NCBI GenBank assembly: GCA_016838945.1 | Contig: JADLKP010000027.1 | Location: 1 to 16,318 of the forward strand | DNA: 16,318 nucleotides | Source of the DNA: Methanobrevibacter sp. | Lineage (GTDB): Archaea; Methanobacteriota; Methanobacteria; Methanobacteriales; Methanobacteriaceae | Reading direction: 5' to 3' | Shown: piece after piece, positions 6,317-14,872 of the stretch | Layout of the letters: each line of letters begins with the position of its first letter | Position numbering within the stretch: the first letter of the stretch is position 1 | Made by a program: the position numbers and the translations under genes | Notes under the pieces: generated by a model | Seen by the model: the letters and a program-made list of their open reading frames with translations, nothing else | Databases searched by the model: none | What the model was told of the DNA's origin: nothing

Positions 6317-7705
6317 ATGTCAAAGGATATTAGTTGGGAAATAAGGTTACCACCATTTTCAAATAAAACTACACAAGAAATAATTCGTTTAATTAATTCT
6401 ATTTTGTCTTCAGATTTTAAAGAATTAGATGTTTGGTTAAATGAGCAAGTTAAAAATAAAAATCTAAAAGGATTTAAAAGAAAAAAAGTACATAATGCCA
6501 AATTTAACCAAAGAGAATTTATTTCAATTTTAGACTTAAAATTTAATGAAGGATATTATAAAACACTTAATCTAATGAAATATGATGAGGAAACATCTAG
6601 ATGGGAGGAAATAGAATTTAATAATCAGGTTTTTTTAAGAACATTCGAGTACACTTTAAAAATTCCATTAGAAAAGGATGTGAATAATTTTTATCAAGAC
6701 AATTTTAATATTTCTGTTCCAGAACCTTGGTTTATCACTATTGAAAAGTTTAATATTAAACGATTAAAAACACAAACAAATTTAACTATTTCTTTCACCA
6801 TAGGTTTTAAATTTGTTAAGCAAATAACAACAGCTGAATTATATCCTAATGTAGATTGTAGTCACGATTTTAGAATATTATATAATGGTAACTTTAATTG
6901 GCATTTAATATGGGAATGTGAAAAATGTGGTTTTATTTGTTTCTGTTCATGTTTTAAAGAAGCTATTGAAGGTTGTAAGCAAAGAAAGATTATAACTGAA
7001 ATGAAATTTAAAAATTTAGAAGGTAAAGAAATTATAACTAAAACTACTCAAAGACTATTTATAATTGATGATATGTTATTAAAAGAACGAGGATTCACTC
7101 TTAAAGATTTGAGATTGGATATAAACAATCTCCCTTATTATGAAAATGCTTGTGAAGTTTGTCGTGGTAAAACTTCTACACATAATTTTTGTCATAAAAT
7201 GTATGCACGTAGTGAATTTGAGAGAAAATATGGCGCTTATGCAAAAAAGAAATTTTTTGAATACAAATTATTAAATGAAGAAATAAATGATGAAGATTTG
7301 GAAAGAAGAACTAATAATTTAACTAGAGAAGAGTTAGGGTTTCGAAAGATTGGTGAAAGATTTGTTACTGAAACTGAATTATATAGGATTGTCAAATCGA
7401 TTTTTCCAAATAAAAAAGTGATTCATCATCATAGAGCCAAATGGCTAAAAGGACAAGAAATTGATATTTTTGTTCCAGATCTCAATTTAGCAATTGAATA
7501 TGATGGAATTCAACATTTTAAACCTATTAAAGCATGGGGTGGAGAAGAAGGTCTCAAAAAGAATATAGGAAGAGATAAAATTAAAGAACAAAAATGTCAA
7601 GAAAATAATGTAACTTTAATCAGATTCTCATATAAAGAAAATGAGTTATTATCCGAAAATTATGTTAAATCTAAGTTAATGAAACAAGGAATTATTTTTA
7701 GTTAA
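6317..7705 (+). CDS. zinc-cluster PD-(D/E)XK nuclease (DUF559/Vsr-like C-terminus)
   Basis: A 462-aa protein. The C-terminal ~110 residues look like a restriction-fold nuclease of the DUF559/Vsr kind: TETELY (Glu352, Glu354), EIDIFVPDLNLAIEYDGIQH (Asp383, Glu394, Asp396, His400), then R419-K423 and a final strand VTLIRFSY. The middle holds two cysteine clusters likely to bind zinc: Cys181, 201, 204, 208, 210, 212 and 220, and Cys279, Cys282, His289 and Cys292. The N-terminal ~170 residues are unrecognised and have no membrane segment. The gene is even more AT-rich than its neighbours and is bracketed by the only reversed repeat copies, which hints at acquisition as a unit. The ATG follows AAGGGG. 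A DNA-end, intron-type or defence nuclease are all possible; the target is unknown. Confidence 0.72.
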   Translation: MSKDISWEIRLPPFSNKTTQEIIRLINSILSSDFKELDVWLNEQVKNKNLKGFKRKKVHNAKFNQREFISILDLKFNEGYYKTLNLMKYDEETSRWEEIEFNNQVFLRTFEYTLKIPLEKDVNNFYQDNFNISVPEPWFITIEKFNIKRLKTQTNLTISFTIGFKFVKQITTAELYPNVDCSHDFRILYNGNFNWHLIWECEKCGFICFCSCFKEAIEGCKQRKIITEMKFKNLEGKEIITKTTQRLFIIDDMLLKERGFTLKDLRLDINNLPYYENACEVCRGKTSTHNFCHKMYARSEFERKYGAYAKKKFFEYKLLNEEINDEDLERRTNNLTREELGFRKIGERFVTETELYRIVKSIFPNKKVIHHHRAKWLKGQEIDIFVPDLNLAIEYDGIQHFKPIKAWGGEEGLKKNIGRDKIKEQKCQENNVTLIRFSYKENELLSENYVKSKLMKQGIIFS

Positions 7706-7739
7706 ATTTTTCTAATTAGTTTATCGAAAAATAAAATTA

Positions 7740-7760
7740 TCTTTTTTATTTTTTTAATAT
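7740..7760 (+). terminator. T-rich terminator after nuclease gene
   Basis: Runs of six and seven T residues lie 35-50 bases past the nuclease stop, without a strong hairpin. This is consistent with archaeal U-tract termination. Confidence 0.4.
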
Positions 7761-7789
7761 AAATCTTTTATTTTCAATTTTTCTATTTT

Positions 7790-7826
7790 GTTTAATTTAG
7801 TTCATTAAACTAAGGTTTTACGAAAC
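7790..7826 (-). repeat. 37-bp palindromic repeat, copy 7 (reversed)
   Basis: Full 37-base copy on the minus strand with perfect right arm GTTTAAT-GAACTAA-ATTAAAC (seen reversed on the plus strand). It lies between the nuclease gene and the twin secreted proteins. Confidence 0.92.
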
Positions 7827-7905
7827 TCAAATAAACTATAATTTTTATTAGATTTGCATTACTATTTGGGGCAATTAACTGATTTAAGAATTCTAAATTA
7901 TTTTA

Positions 7906-7919
7906 GAAACCTTTATATT
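7906..7919 (+). promoter_or_regulatory. probable promoter of the twin secreted-protein operon
   Basis: AGAAAC followed by CTTTATATTG resembles an archaeal BRE plus TATA box. A start about 25 bases on would give a leader of about 20 bases containing the GGGG site at 7954-7957. Confidence 0.45.
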
Positions 7920-7964
7920 GCTTATTTAATAAAATATTTATTAAAAAAGCATTGGGGTAAAATA

Positions 7965-8810
7965 ATGAATAAAAAACAAAAGCTGACAATAATCATTTTG
8001 TCAATATTTATTATTGGGATGTGTATAGGTGCAGCTGATGCTGCTCACACAGTAAAAAAAGGTAAATACAAAGCCAAATTAACTAACAAAGAATATAAAA
8101 AATTAACAAAGACACAAACAAAGTACAAGACAGTAACAAAGACAAGGAATGTTACAAAATACCACATTAATGTGAATGTGACATCTGATGGTGGAAGTAA
8201 AACATGGACTACATTATATGATTTGGATGAGAAAGACCTTGAATATTATGAAAGTGGAAGGTATAAACAGGATTATACTGGATTTGAAGAAGGTGAATTG
8301 GAATATAATGTTGAAAAAGTGCCTTACACAGTAACTGAAAAATATCAAGTTAAAGAACCATATAAAGTCAGAGTCAAGGCAAAAGTACAAAAAACAGTAG
8401 GATACAAAAAAGTTAAATTAGATCGAGTAGTAGGCTACAAGTACAAGACTGTTTACAAATACAAAACAGTAAAACTCAAACAAGTAGTTTACAATGCAAA
8501 AACTGATACATATACTAATTACAGAGGCACCCATCAAAAATATCCATATAAAAAATGGAAACTTGTAAAGACAATTACAAAATATAAATCAGATGGCAGT
8601 TACATAGAATATGATGTTATAAAAAGCAAAAAGAAAGTAGCAGTTAAACAAAAAATTCCAATCATTAAAGCCGTAAAGACTAAAAAACCAATATTAATGA
8701 ATATAAGAACCACTAACTCTGCAAATCGTTTATTAAAAGGTAAAAAAGTATATGTGGAAATATATTGCAACGGAAACTTATTGAAAAAAGGAACTGCAAA
8801 TATAAAGTGA
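7965..8810 (+). CDS. basic Lys/Thr/Val/Tyr-rich secreted protein, paralogue 1
   Basis: A 281-aa exported protein of unknown function. A signal peptide is clear: MNKKQK, a hydrophobic core TIIILSIFIIGMCIG, and cleavage near AADA-AHTV. The mature protein is strongly basic and built of short Lys/Thr/Val/Tyr strings (KTVTKTRNVTKY, YTVTEKYQVKEPYKVRVKAK), suggesting alternating beta strands. The C-terminal ~40 residues (KKVYVEIYCNGNLLKKGTANIK) look like a small beta domain. An in-frame ATG 37 codons upstream is rejected because this ATG has GGGG seven bases before it and yields a start matching its neighbour. It forms an operon with the 8840 gene, a tandem duplicate. The charge suggests binding to anionic cell-wall or host polymers, which is inference. 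Confidence 0.75.
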   Translation: MNKKQKLTIIILSIFIIGMCIGAADAAHTVKKGKYKAKLTNKEYKKLTKTQTKYKTVTKTRNVTKYHINVNVTSDGGSKTWTTLYDLDEKDLEYYESGRYKQDYTGFEEGELEYNVEKVPYTVTEKYQVKEPYKVRVKAKVQKTVGYKKVKLDRVVGYKYKTVYKYKTVKLKQVVYNAKTDTYTNYRGTHQKYPYKKWKLVKTITKYKSDGSYIEYDVIKSKKKVAVKQKIPIIKAVKTKKPILMNIRTTNSANRLLKGKKVYVEIYCNGNLLKKGTANIK

Positions 8811-8839
8811 TTCTAATCAAATATTAATGGGGAAAACTT

Positions 8840-9982
8840 ATGAATCAAAAACAAAAATTGGCAATAGTGATATTGTCATTATTTGTTATTGGTATGTGTA
8901 TTGGGGCAGCTGATGCAGCACATACAGTAACAAAGGGGAAAACCAAGGTAAAAATAACTAATAAGGAATATAAGAAATTAACCAGTTATAAAACTGAATA
9001 TAAAAATGTTACAAAGACAAGAAATGTAACTAAATACAAAACTGTTGAGAAAACAAGAAACGTAACTAAATATAATGAAATTAATAAAACAAGACAAGTA
9101 AATAAAACCAAAACAGAAGTTGAAACTGTAAACACAGCAAGACTTTATCAAGATTATGGTATTGACAGCGAAACTGGAAATATTGTACTTTCTTATGAAG
9201 CTAAAAGAGTAATGAATGAAGATAAGGTCAAGAATCTTCAAAAAAATGGATATGTGAATAATGGAACATATACTGAAAAGTATTATCCAAATGGAGTAAA
9301 TGACTGGTGGGAATACAAAGATGAAAATGGAAAAGTATTCCAGTTTGCAGGTTATTTTGAAAGTGATTTTACTAATTTCACAAAAACAAGCACATATCTT
9401 GAGGATGAACAGTATACAGAATATGATCCTTATACCGTAGAAGAGACTTATCAAGAGAAAGTACCTTATACAGTAACTGAAAAATATAAAGTTGAAAAAG
9501 CTTATAAAGTTAGAAAGTATGCAACAGTTACTAAAACAGTTCCAAAAAAATACAAAACCGTTAAAAAAGCTATACCTGTGTACAAAAAGGTTAGGGTAGC
9601 AAAAACTATTGGTAAATGGAAATATCTTGGTAAATCTGCAATATTTGGAATACAGTCAACAAAGGAAAGAAAGTATACTGAGAATAAAGCCAAAAAGCTA
9701 AGAAAAAATGGTTGGAAAATTAATAAAAAGAAACATAAAAGTGAATTTGATTTCATTGAGGGTAGTTACAAACATTACTACTATTGTACTAAAAAAGTTT
9801 ACACTTACAAAAAGAAGGTTGTAAAATATAAGTACAAAAAAGTCAAAAAACCAATAAAAATGAGAATCATGAGTTGGGCTCAGAATGCAGCACCTAAAGG
9901 TAAAGTATGGGTAACTCTTTTTTATGGAGACCAACTTAAAAAAGGAAAATGCATATCAAATGGTTATGCTAAAATAAAATAA
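8840..9982 (+). CDS. basic Lys/Thr/Val/Tyr-rich secreted protein, paralogue 2
   Basis: A 380-aa paralogue of the preceding gene, starting 29 bases after it. The first 45 residues are nearly the same (signal peptide MNQKQK...FVIGMCIGAADA-AHTV, then NKEYKKLT). Residues about 55-90 hold three 12-residue repeats of the form K-(N/T)-V-x-K-T-R-N-V-T-K-Y. A central insert absent from the smaller copy (about 98-195) is richer in acidic and aromatic residues. Then come the shared YTVTEKYKVEKAYKVR segment and a Lys-rich run to the C-terminal beta-like KGKVWVTLFYGDQLKKG. There is no membrane anchor, so it is released or held by charge. The ATG follows GGGG at 8829-8832. Long minus-strand open frames here are by-products of the Lys/Thr-rich composition. 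Confidence 0.75.
   Translation: MNQKQKLAIVILSLFVIGMCIGAADAAHTVTKGKTKVKITNKEYKKLTSYKTEYKNVTKTRNVTKYKTVEKTRNVTKYNEINKTRQVNKTKTEVETVNTARLYQDYGIDSETGNIVLSYEAKRVMNEDKVKNLQKNGYVNNGTYTEKYYPNGVNDWWEYKDENGKVFQFAGYFESDFTNFTKTSTYLEDEQYTEYDPYTVEETYQEKVPYTVTEKYKVEKAYKVRKYATVTKTVPKKYKTVKKAIPVYKKVRVAKTIGKWKYLGKSAIFGIQSTKERKYTENKAKKLRKNGWKINKKKHKSEFDFIEGSYKHYYYCTKKVYTYKKKVVKYKYKKVKKPIKMRIMSWAQNAAPKGKVWVTLFYGDQLKKGKCISNGYAKIK
9002..9109 (+). repeat. three 36-bp coding repeats
   Basis: Three in-frame units encode KNVTKTRNVTKY, KTVEKTRNVTKY and NEINKTRQVNKT, the first two best conserved. They have diverged at wobble positions, so they are old and kept at protein level. Confidence 0.65.
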
Positions 9983-10000
9983 CATTCAATGGATAGGATA

Positions 10001-10126
10001 TTATATTATCATCTTATCCTTATCTTCTTTTTTTTCTTCTTTTACTACAAGATCATCTGCATAACATACAGCTATTTTTACAATTGAATCCTTGCAGACA
10101 ATATTCACTTTTTCTGTACCGCTTGT
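10001..10126 (-). pseudogene. 3' gene relic next to repeat copy 8
   Basis: On the minus strand, starting exactly at the GTTTCG end of the repeat, an open frame of 41 codons reads TSGTEKVNIVCKDSIVKIAV then CYADDLVVKEEKKEDKDKMI and ends I-TAA at 10001-10003. The hydrophobic/charged pattern and Lys/Glu tail look like a genuine protein end. No start codon or ribosome site is present. The same DNA also contains the T-rich stretch that may terminate the upstream plus-strand operon. The source gene is not recognised. Confidence 0.5.
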
Positions 10127-10162
10127 GTTTCGTAAAACTATTGTTTAATGAACTAAATTAAC
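10127..10162 (+). repeat. 37-bp palindromic repeat, copy 8
   Basis: A 36-base copy with left arm GTTTCGTAAAAC and right arm GTTTAAT-GAACTAA-ATTAAC, one A short. It lies about 25 bases upstream of the MATE promoter box. Confidence 0.9.
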
Positions 10163-10186
10163 TTATTATGAACATAATGCAAAAAA

Positions 10187-10194
10187 TTTATTTA
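10187..10194 (+). promoter_or_regulatory. TATA box implying a leaderless MATE transcript
   Basis: AAAAAATTTATTTAT is centred about 26 bases before the ATG at 10217, and the bases just before the ATG (CTATTTTT) hold no ribosome binding site. Normal archaeal spacing would put the transcript start at or next to the ATG. Confidence 0.4.
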
Positions 10195-10216
10195 TCTCAA
10201 TAAATATACTATTTTT

Positions 10217-11771
10217 ATGAATACAAATATAGATATACTACATGACCCGAAGGGAGCTTTTTGGAAATTTTCCACACCAATATACTTCCTTATTCTTTTT
10301 AATTCTTGTTATTCGATAGTTAATTTGTTCTGGGTATCTCAATTGAGTTCAGAAGCGTTTTTTGCATTCGGTGTCTCACAACCATTAATTTTATTGATAT
10401 CTGGATTTGGGGAAGCCGTAGGTGTTGGAACCAATTCATTAATTTCAAGGGAAATTGGTGAACACGATTTAAAGGGGTCATATAACTCAATTTTACATGG
10501 TGTTATAACATGCATTATAGTTGGAGTAATCTTGTCATTGCTTACATTCTTTTTAAAGGATATTTTGAGTTTAATGAATGTTACCGATTCTATTGAGTTA
10601 GCAATAGATTATTTGACTCCACTGTTTACATTTTCATTTTTATTGCTTCTTTCAAGCTTATTTATAAATACTCTTCAAGCAGAAGGAAATTCAAAAACAC
10701 CTACTACTGTAATTATTTTAACTAATATCCTAATTTGATTTTAGTCCCGATTTTTATATTTGTATTAGGTTTGGGAATTAAAGGTGTGGCTTATGCAACA
10801 ATTATATCTACATTTGTCTCTGTTATCACCTTCTTGTATTTATATTTAAGTGGAAAGACCCAAGTTGTCTTGAACTTTAAATATTTTAAACCAGGTATTG
10901 TTTTTGAAATATTTATAGTGTCCATTCCAAATTTTATTATTAACATATTATGGAGTGTTTACATGATGTTCATTAACAGTATTTTAATTGCACAACTTGG
11001 TCATATTGGAGTATTGCTATATTCAACAGCATCACAAATTCAAAGTTTGATTTCATCTCCTCAATCATCATTCTCTAAATCAATACTAACTATTTGTGGA
11101 CAGTTGTTTGGTGCAAAAGAAATCCAAAAATTAAAGGATATTTATTATTATACAATTAAGGTTTCTTTGTCATTATCTATAATCTGTACTGTAGTATTCT
11201 TCTTCATAAGAGATTATGGATTTGCTTTATTTAACGTTACAGGTGTTGAAACATCAGTATTTTACATTGCATTAGCGGGTATTTTAATAGTATCCTCTGA
11301 AAATGTATCAAAATTATCAGTTAAAATGTTGGATGGATTGGGAAAAAGTTACCATTCTTTAATTTTAACAAATGGAATGATAATTTTTGAAATGATATTG
11401 ATCTTATTATTAGTTCCAGTTTTAACTTCAGGAATATGTGTTTTAGTTGGAATGTTGCTGACTGAGGTAATATTTGCCATTATCTATTATATCGTTGTAA
11501 GAAGCATTTTAAATGGTGAAAATAAATTGGAAGGAGAAATTGAAGTTAAGAGAGAGGAATTTGAATATAAAAAAGAAGAATTTGAACAGAACAGAGAGGA
11601 ATTAATTGAATCTAGGGAAGAGAAAATAGAACAGAAAAAAGAGGAATTCGAACAGAAGAGAGATGAGTTTGAGCACAAGAAAGAGGAGTAATTGAATCTA
11701 GGGATGAGAGAATCGAACAGAAGAGAGATGAGTTTGAACAGAAGAAAGAGGAATTCAAACATAAAAAATAA
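10217..11771 (+). pseudogene. MATE-family efflux transporter, broken by two frameshifts
   Basis: A multidrug/toxin extrusion (MATE, DinF/NorM-like) transporter in pieces. Piece 1 (10217-10738) has the N-terminal 'DILHDPKGAFWKFSTPIYF' start and about five membrane helices and ends in TPTTVIILTNIL. Piece 2, one frame over from about 10735, resumes with LVPIFIFVLGLGIKGVAYA, exactly where family members continue (ILN-I-L-DPIFIF). Adding one A in CTAATTT near 10732 restores one protein. After the last helix comes a heptad-rich tail (xEEFEQK) that ends at TAA 11689-11691. A second one-base loss against the tail's own earlier repeat hides a further 26 codons (IESRDERIEQKRDEFEQKKE) ending at TAA 11769-11771. 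A dead gene, two sequencing errors or slippage-based switching would all fit. Confidence 0.82.
11548..11768 (+). repeat. 21-bp heptad-coding repeats in the MATE tail
   Basis: About ten degenerate 21-base units encode heptads such as KKEEFEQ, KRDEFEH and REELIES, predicting a coiled coil of about 70 residues. A longer duplication of about 87 bases is visible: GAATCTAGGG occurs near 11608 and again near 11693. Confidence 0.7.
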
Positions 11772-11840
11772 GATATTGGGCTATTTATTTTTTATAATAT
11801 TTTTCTTTAGTAAAATAAGAATATGATGACATTAATTTGA

Positions 11841-11877
11841 GTTTCTATAAATTATTGTTTAATGAACTTAATCAAAC
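11841..11877 (+). repeat. 37-bp palindromic repeat, copy 9 (divergent left arm)
   Basis: The right arm, GTTTAAT-GAACTTA-ATCAAAC, is conserved. The left arm has decayed to GTTTCTATAAAT. It lies between the convergent MATE relic and adhesin gene. Confidence 0.8.
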
Positions 11878-11943
11878 TAATATAAAAAGAAAAAAAGATT
11901 AAACATTTTGAAACCTAGAAAAGAAGCATTTTAAACTAATTTT

Positions 11944-11977
11944 AAAAAAAATAAAAAAAGGAAGATGGTTATCTTCC
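11944..11977 (-). terminator. hairpin-plus-T terminator of the adhesin gene
   Basis: On the minus strand GGAAGAT-AACC-ATCTTCC (7-bp perfect stem, 4-base loop) is followed by TTTTTTTATTTTTTTT. It lies 13 bases past the adhesin stop. It has the look of a bacterial-type intrinsic terminator. Confidence 0.75.
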
Positions 11978-11989
11978 AAAAATAAAATA

Positions 11990-14872
11990 TTATTTTTGAC
12001 GTCTAATAGATATAGTTGAAACTAAAGCCATTAATACCAATAAGAGCATAGCGATTGGATTACCAGTTGCTAAACCTTTTTCAGCAGCTACAGTCTTAAC
12101 TGGAGCTTTTACAGGTTCTTCTTGAGAATCATCCGCAGGTTCGTCTGCAGGTTCTTCTTGAGAATCATCCGCAGGTTCTTCTTCAGGTTCCTCATCAGAA
12201 CTTTGCTCTTCTTCAACAGTTAAGTTGATGGCAGTTTCAGACGGGTTATACCAGTCATTGCCTTCGTATTTGATGGTTGCAGTAGTGTTTTTGCTTAATT
12301 CCACACCTTCAAAGACAGCCTTGCCGTCTTTTACTTCAGCGGTGTATTCCTTGCCGTCAACAGTTAAGGTAGCAGTACCATTTTGAACAGCTTTGCCGTT
12401 TTGATCAAGAATATCAGCTGTAACATCCACTTTATCACCCACTTTACCTGAATAGTCTTCACTTTCGGTAGTGGTGTTTAATTTCAATATTTCAGCTTCA
12501 CCTTGACCTTCAGCATCCTCATAGAGCTCATTGCCTGTGTAAGATGCTTTTGCATCATAAAGGCCAGGAGCACCCTTAAGGGTCTCTTGCAATTCGGCTT
12601 CACCATTTTCCACAGGAGTGCCATCGCCATCGGCATTCAATTTTCTGCTGTCATAATCAATTTCATAAACAACAGAACCACCAGTGACAGGATTGCCGTC
12701 TTCATCTACAACATGAATAATGACATCAACAACATCACCGGAACAGCCGATTACCTTTTCTGCAGTAACAGTTACAGTGAGCTTTCTTACACTTAAGTTA
12801 AGTTCACCAGCAGAATCAGCAAAGTAATCATTGCCAACATAGGATACTTCATAAGTGTGATTGCCAGGATTTGGTAATACAACACCTTCAAATGTAGCCT
12901 TACCATCCTTTACATCAACCTCATACGGAGTACCGTCAACAGTAAACTTCACAGTACCATTAGTTACATCAGCACCATCATCAGTCTTAACAGTAAATGT
13001 GATATCCTTAGATTCACCAGGCTTACCAGACTCAGACACATTATTAATGGTGGTCGGAATCTTGGAAACAGTGAAAGTAGCAGTATTTTCAGCCTTATTG
13101 TACTTATAATCTCCACTATACTCTACTTTAACAGTATAATCGCCAGCAGCCAAGCCAGACACCACAATACCAGTAACACTAATTTCTTCGTCAAGATATG
13201 TAATAGGTGCATCAAGCGCATCACCAGTAATGGTAATATTTACAGTACCGGTAGCACCACTGGTAACAGAGTAAGTAAGGATTTCATTTTGGCCAACATA
13301 AATGCTGTGAACACGTACAGTAACCTCAGGATCAATCTTAGGAATAATGTTTATCTTAAGAGTTCCAGTTGAATTCCAATAGTACTGTGTACCAGTACCA
13401 TCATAGGTTACATTGAATTCACCACTTTCCTTAGGCAAATTGATTTTCAAAGTAGCCTTTCCATCTTCAACGGTAGCTGTATACTTTTCATCATCAATGA
13501 CCACATACACAGTACCATTTTTGACAGCGTCTTTGTTGCCAGTTAACCTATTAACATCAAAGGTAACTTCCACTCCTTTTTGCTCAGGATAACCTTCAAT
13601 TTCTTCATCAGAAACATTGGTTTTGTAGTATCCTCTCACACATTCGAAATTCATATTTCTAGACTTGATTCCAGTATAATATGAATCTTCTTCGTGAACA
13701 GCATAAGCAGTATATTCGCCAGGTTCCAATTGCAATTCATCTATCAATAAGGTAGAATTGAATTTGCAAAGACCATCAGCATCAGTCATCTTTGTAGTGT
13801 TCAAGACAGGAGTTCCATCTCTATATGTAATACAAAGAGTGATATTAATTCCTGCTTCTTCATATTGGCGGGTAGGGAAAGTAGAAGTGATTTCCTCTTC
13901 TCCGTTTTCTGAGTGATAAGTTACACGAGTAAGGCTAGTATGTCCATTTTGAGTGTAAATACCATTAATCAGATTGTCACGACCTTCAAAGGTAATATCA
14001 AACTCATGGAAACTGGTAGACCACCATTCAGCATCAGTATCTATATCAAGACTTCTTGCTTCAGCTTGATTTTCCAAAATTGTAGAATCATAAATGCTTA
14101 ACCTATTAGTTGATAGTAATCCAATAGCATTATAAATAGCACTACCAGTACTTGCATTATTGCCTTTAAATGTACAGCCGTCAATAATTGTGTCTGAAAC
14201 AGTGTAAATTGCACCACCATTGTTTGCGACACAATTTGTGAAAGTGGAATCAGAAATTTCAGCCCTATTACCGCGAAGTTCTATAGCACCACCAGAAGAG
14301 CCGGTGCCATTACAATTATCAAATTTACAGTTCTCAATAATTATATGATAATTACCAGCGTATATGGCGGTACCTGCAGAATTTACGAAATTAATATTCT
14401 TCAAAGTAATAGTGCTTATTAAATCTAATGGATTAAGAGAGTTACTAGTATCCAAAATACCTCCACTAATAAAATTACCATCAAGTGTATGGCCTTTTCC
14501 ATCAATGGTAATTGATTTACTAATTTGAATATTACTTTCACCTGACTGCTTGGTATAATCTTTATCCAATTCGTAAGTGCCCCATCTTGGAGCGTTACGA
14601 ATATTATTATTTAATTCAGTAAAAGTACCTTCACCTTCAGATAATATTTCTTCAGATTCTGATGCTTCCAATATGTCACTATCTTCAGCATCAAGATCTT
14701 CTGATGCAATAGGAACATCATCTATGCTGTCTGCTTCAATATTTTCTATATCACTAGATAAATCAAAAACATCATCAGTATCCCCAACGTCTGCTGCAGC
14801 AATCGCTTGGACAGAGCACAATAGGATACCAATTAATAAAATATACAAAATTTTGCTTTCAAATTTACCCAT
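11990..14872 (-). CDS. adhesin-like surface protein (beta-helix, Ig-like repeats, C-terminal anchor)
   Basis: A 960-aa exported surface protein of the adhesin-like class abundant in Methanobrevibacter. In order: signal peptide 1-27 (ILYILLIGILLCSVQAIAAA); acidic segment to about 80; right-handed parallel beta-helix at about 105-280 with polymorphic repeats (GGAIELRGNRAEISDSTFTN, GGAIYTVSDTIIDGCTFKGN); a linking domain to about 425; five or so Ig-like domains from about 430 to 880, each with a 'NGTV-x-F/Y-V-DG-x-Y...VKDGKATFEGV' and 'Y-GNDxY' pattern; a Pro/Glu/Asp-rich stalk (about 882-925); and a final hydrophobic helix with basic tail (GNPIAMLLLVLMALVSTISI, RRQK) that anchors it at the membrane. 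The start ATG has GGTGA seven bases upstream. Likely role is attachment to other cells or surfaces, known for the class only in part. It is a single-gene transcript with its own terminator. Confidence 0.9.
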   Translation of the reverse strand: MGKFESKILYILLIGILLCSVQAIAAADVGDTDDVFDLSSDIENIEADSIDDVPIASEDLDAEDSDILEASESEEILSEGEGTFTELNNNIRNAPRWGTYELDKDYTKQSGESNIQISKSITIDGKGHTLDGNFISGGILDTSNSLNPLDLISTITLKNINFVNSAGTAIYAGNYHIIIENCKFDNCNGTGSSGGAIELRGNRAEISDSTFTNCVANNGGAIYTVSDTIIDGCTFKGNNASTGSAIYNAIGLLSTNRLSIYDSTILENQAEARSLDIDTDAEWWSTSFHEFDITFEGRDNLINGIYTQNGHTSLTRVTYHSENGEEEITSTFPTRQYEEAGINITLCITYRDGTPVLNTTKMTDADGLCKFNSTLLIDELQLEPGEYTAYAVHEEDSYYTGIKSRNMNFECVRGYYKTNVSDEEIEGYPEQKGVEVTFDVNRLTGNKDAVKNGTVYVVIDDEKYTATVEDGKATLKINLPKESGEFNVTYDGTGTQYYWNSTGTLKINIIPKIDPEVTVRVHSIYVGQNEILTYSVTSGATGTVNITITGDALDAPITYLDEEISVTGIVVSGLAAGDYTVKVEYSGDYKYNKAENTATFTVSKIPTTINNVSESGKPGESKDITFTVKTDDGADVTNGTVKFTVDGTPYEVDVKDGKATFEGVVLPNPGNHTYEVSYVGNDYFADSAGELNLSVRKLTVTVTAEKVIGCSGDVVDVIIHVVDEDGNPVTGGSVVYEIDYDSRKLNADGDGTPVENGEAELQETLKGAPGLYDAKASYTGNELYEDAEGQGEAEILKLNTTTESEDYSGKVGDKVDVTADILDQNGKAVQNGTATLTVDGKEYTAEVKDGKAVFEGVELSKNTTATIKYEGNDWYNPSETAINLTVEEEQSSDEEPEEEPADDSQEEPADEPADDSQEEPVKAPVKTVAAEKGLATGNPIAMLLLVLMALVSTISIRRQK
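12112..12183 (-). repeat. 36-bp coding repeat in the adhesin stalk
   Basis: Two near-identical 36-base units (period 36, first at 12112, second at 12148) encode a 12-residue stalk repeat, DDSQEEPADEPA-like. The copies are almost identical at DNA level, so stalk length may vary by slippage. Confidence 0.7.

Noticed and set aside
7854..7964. A 37-residue N-terminal extension of the first basic secreted protein
   Set aside because: The ATG at 7965 has a good GGGG site and gives a signal peptide matching the paralogue. The extension overlaps the probable promoter and lacks a ribosome site.
8978..9934. Long minus-strand open frames opposite the second secreted protein
   Set aside because: They are Phe/Ile/Ser-rich mirror images of a Lys/Thr/Tyr-rich gene, with no ribosome sites or family resemblance.
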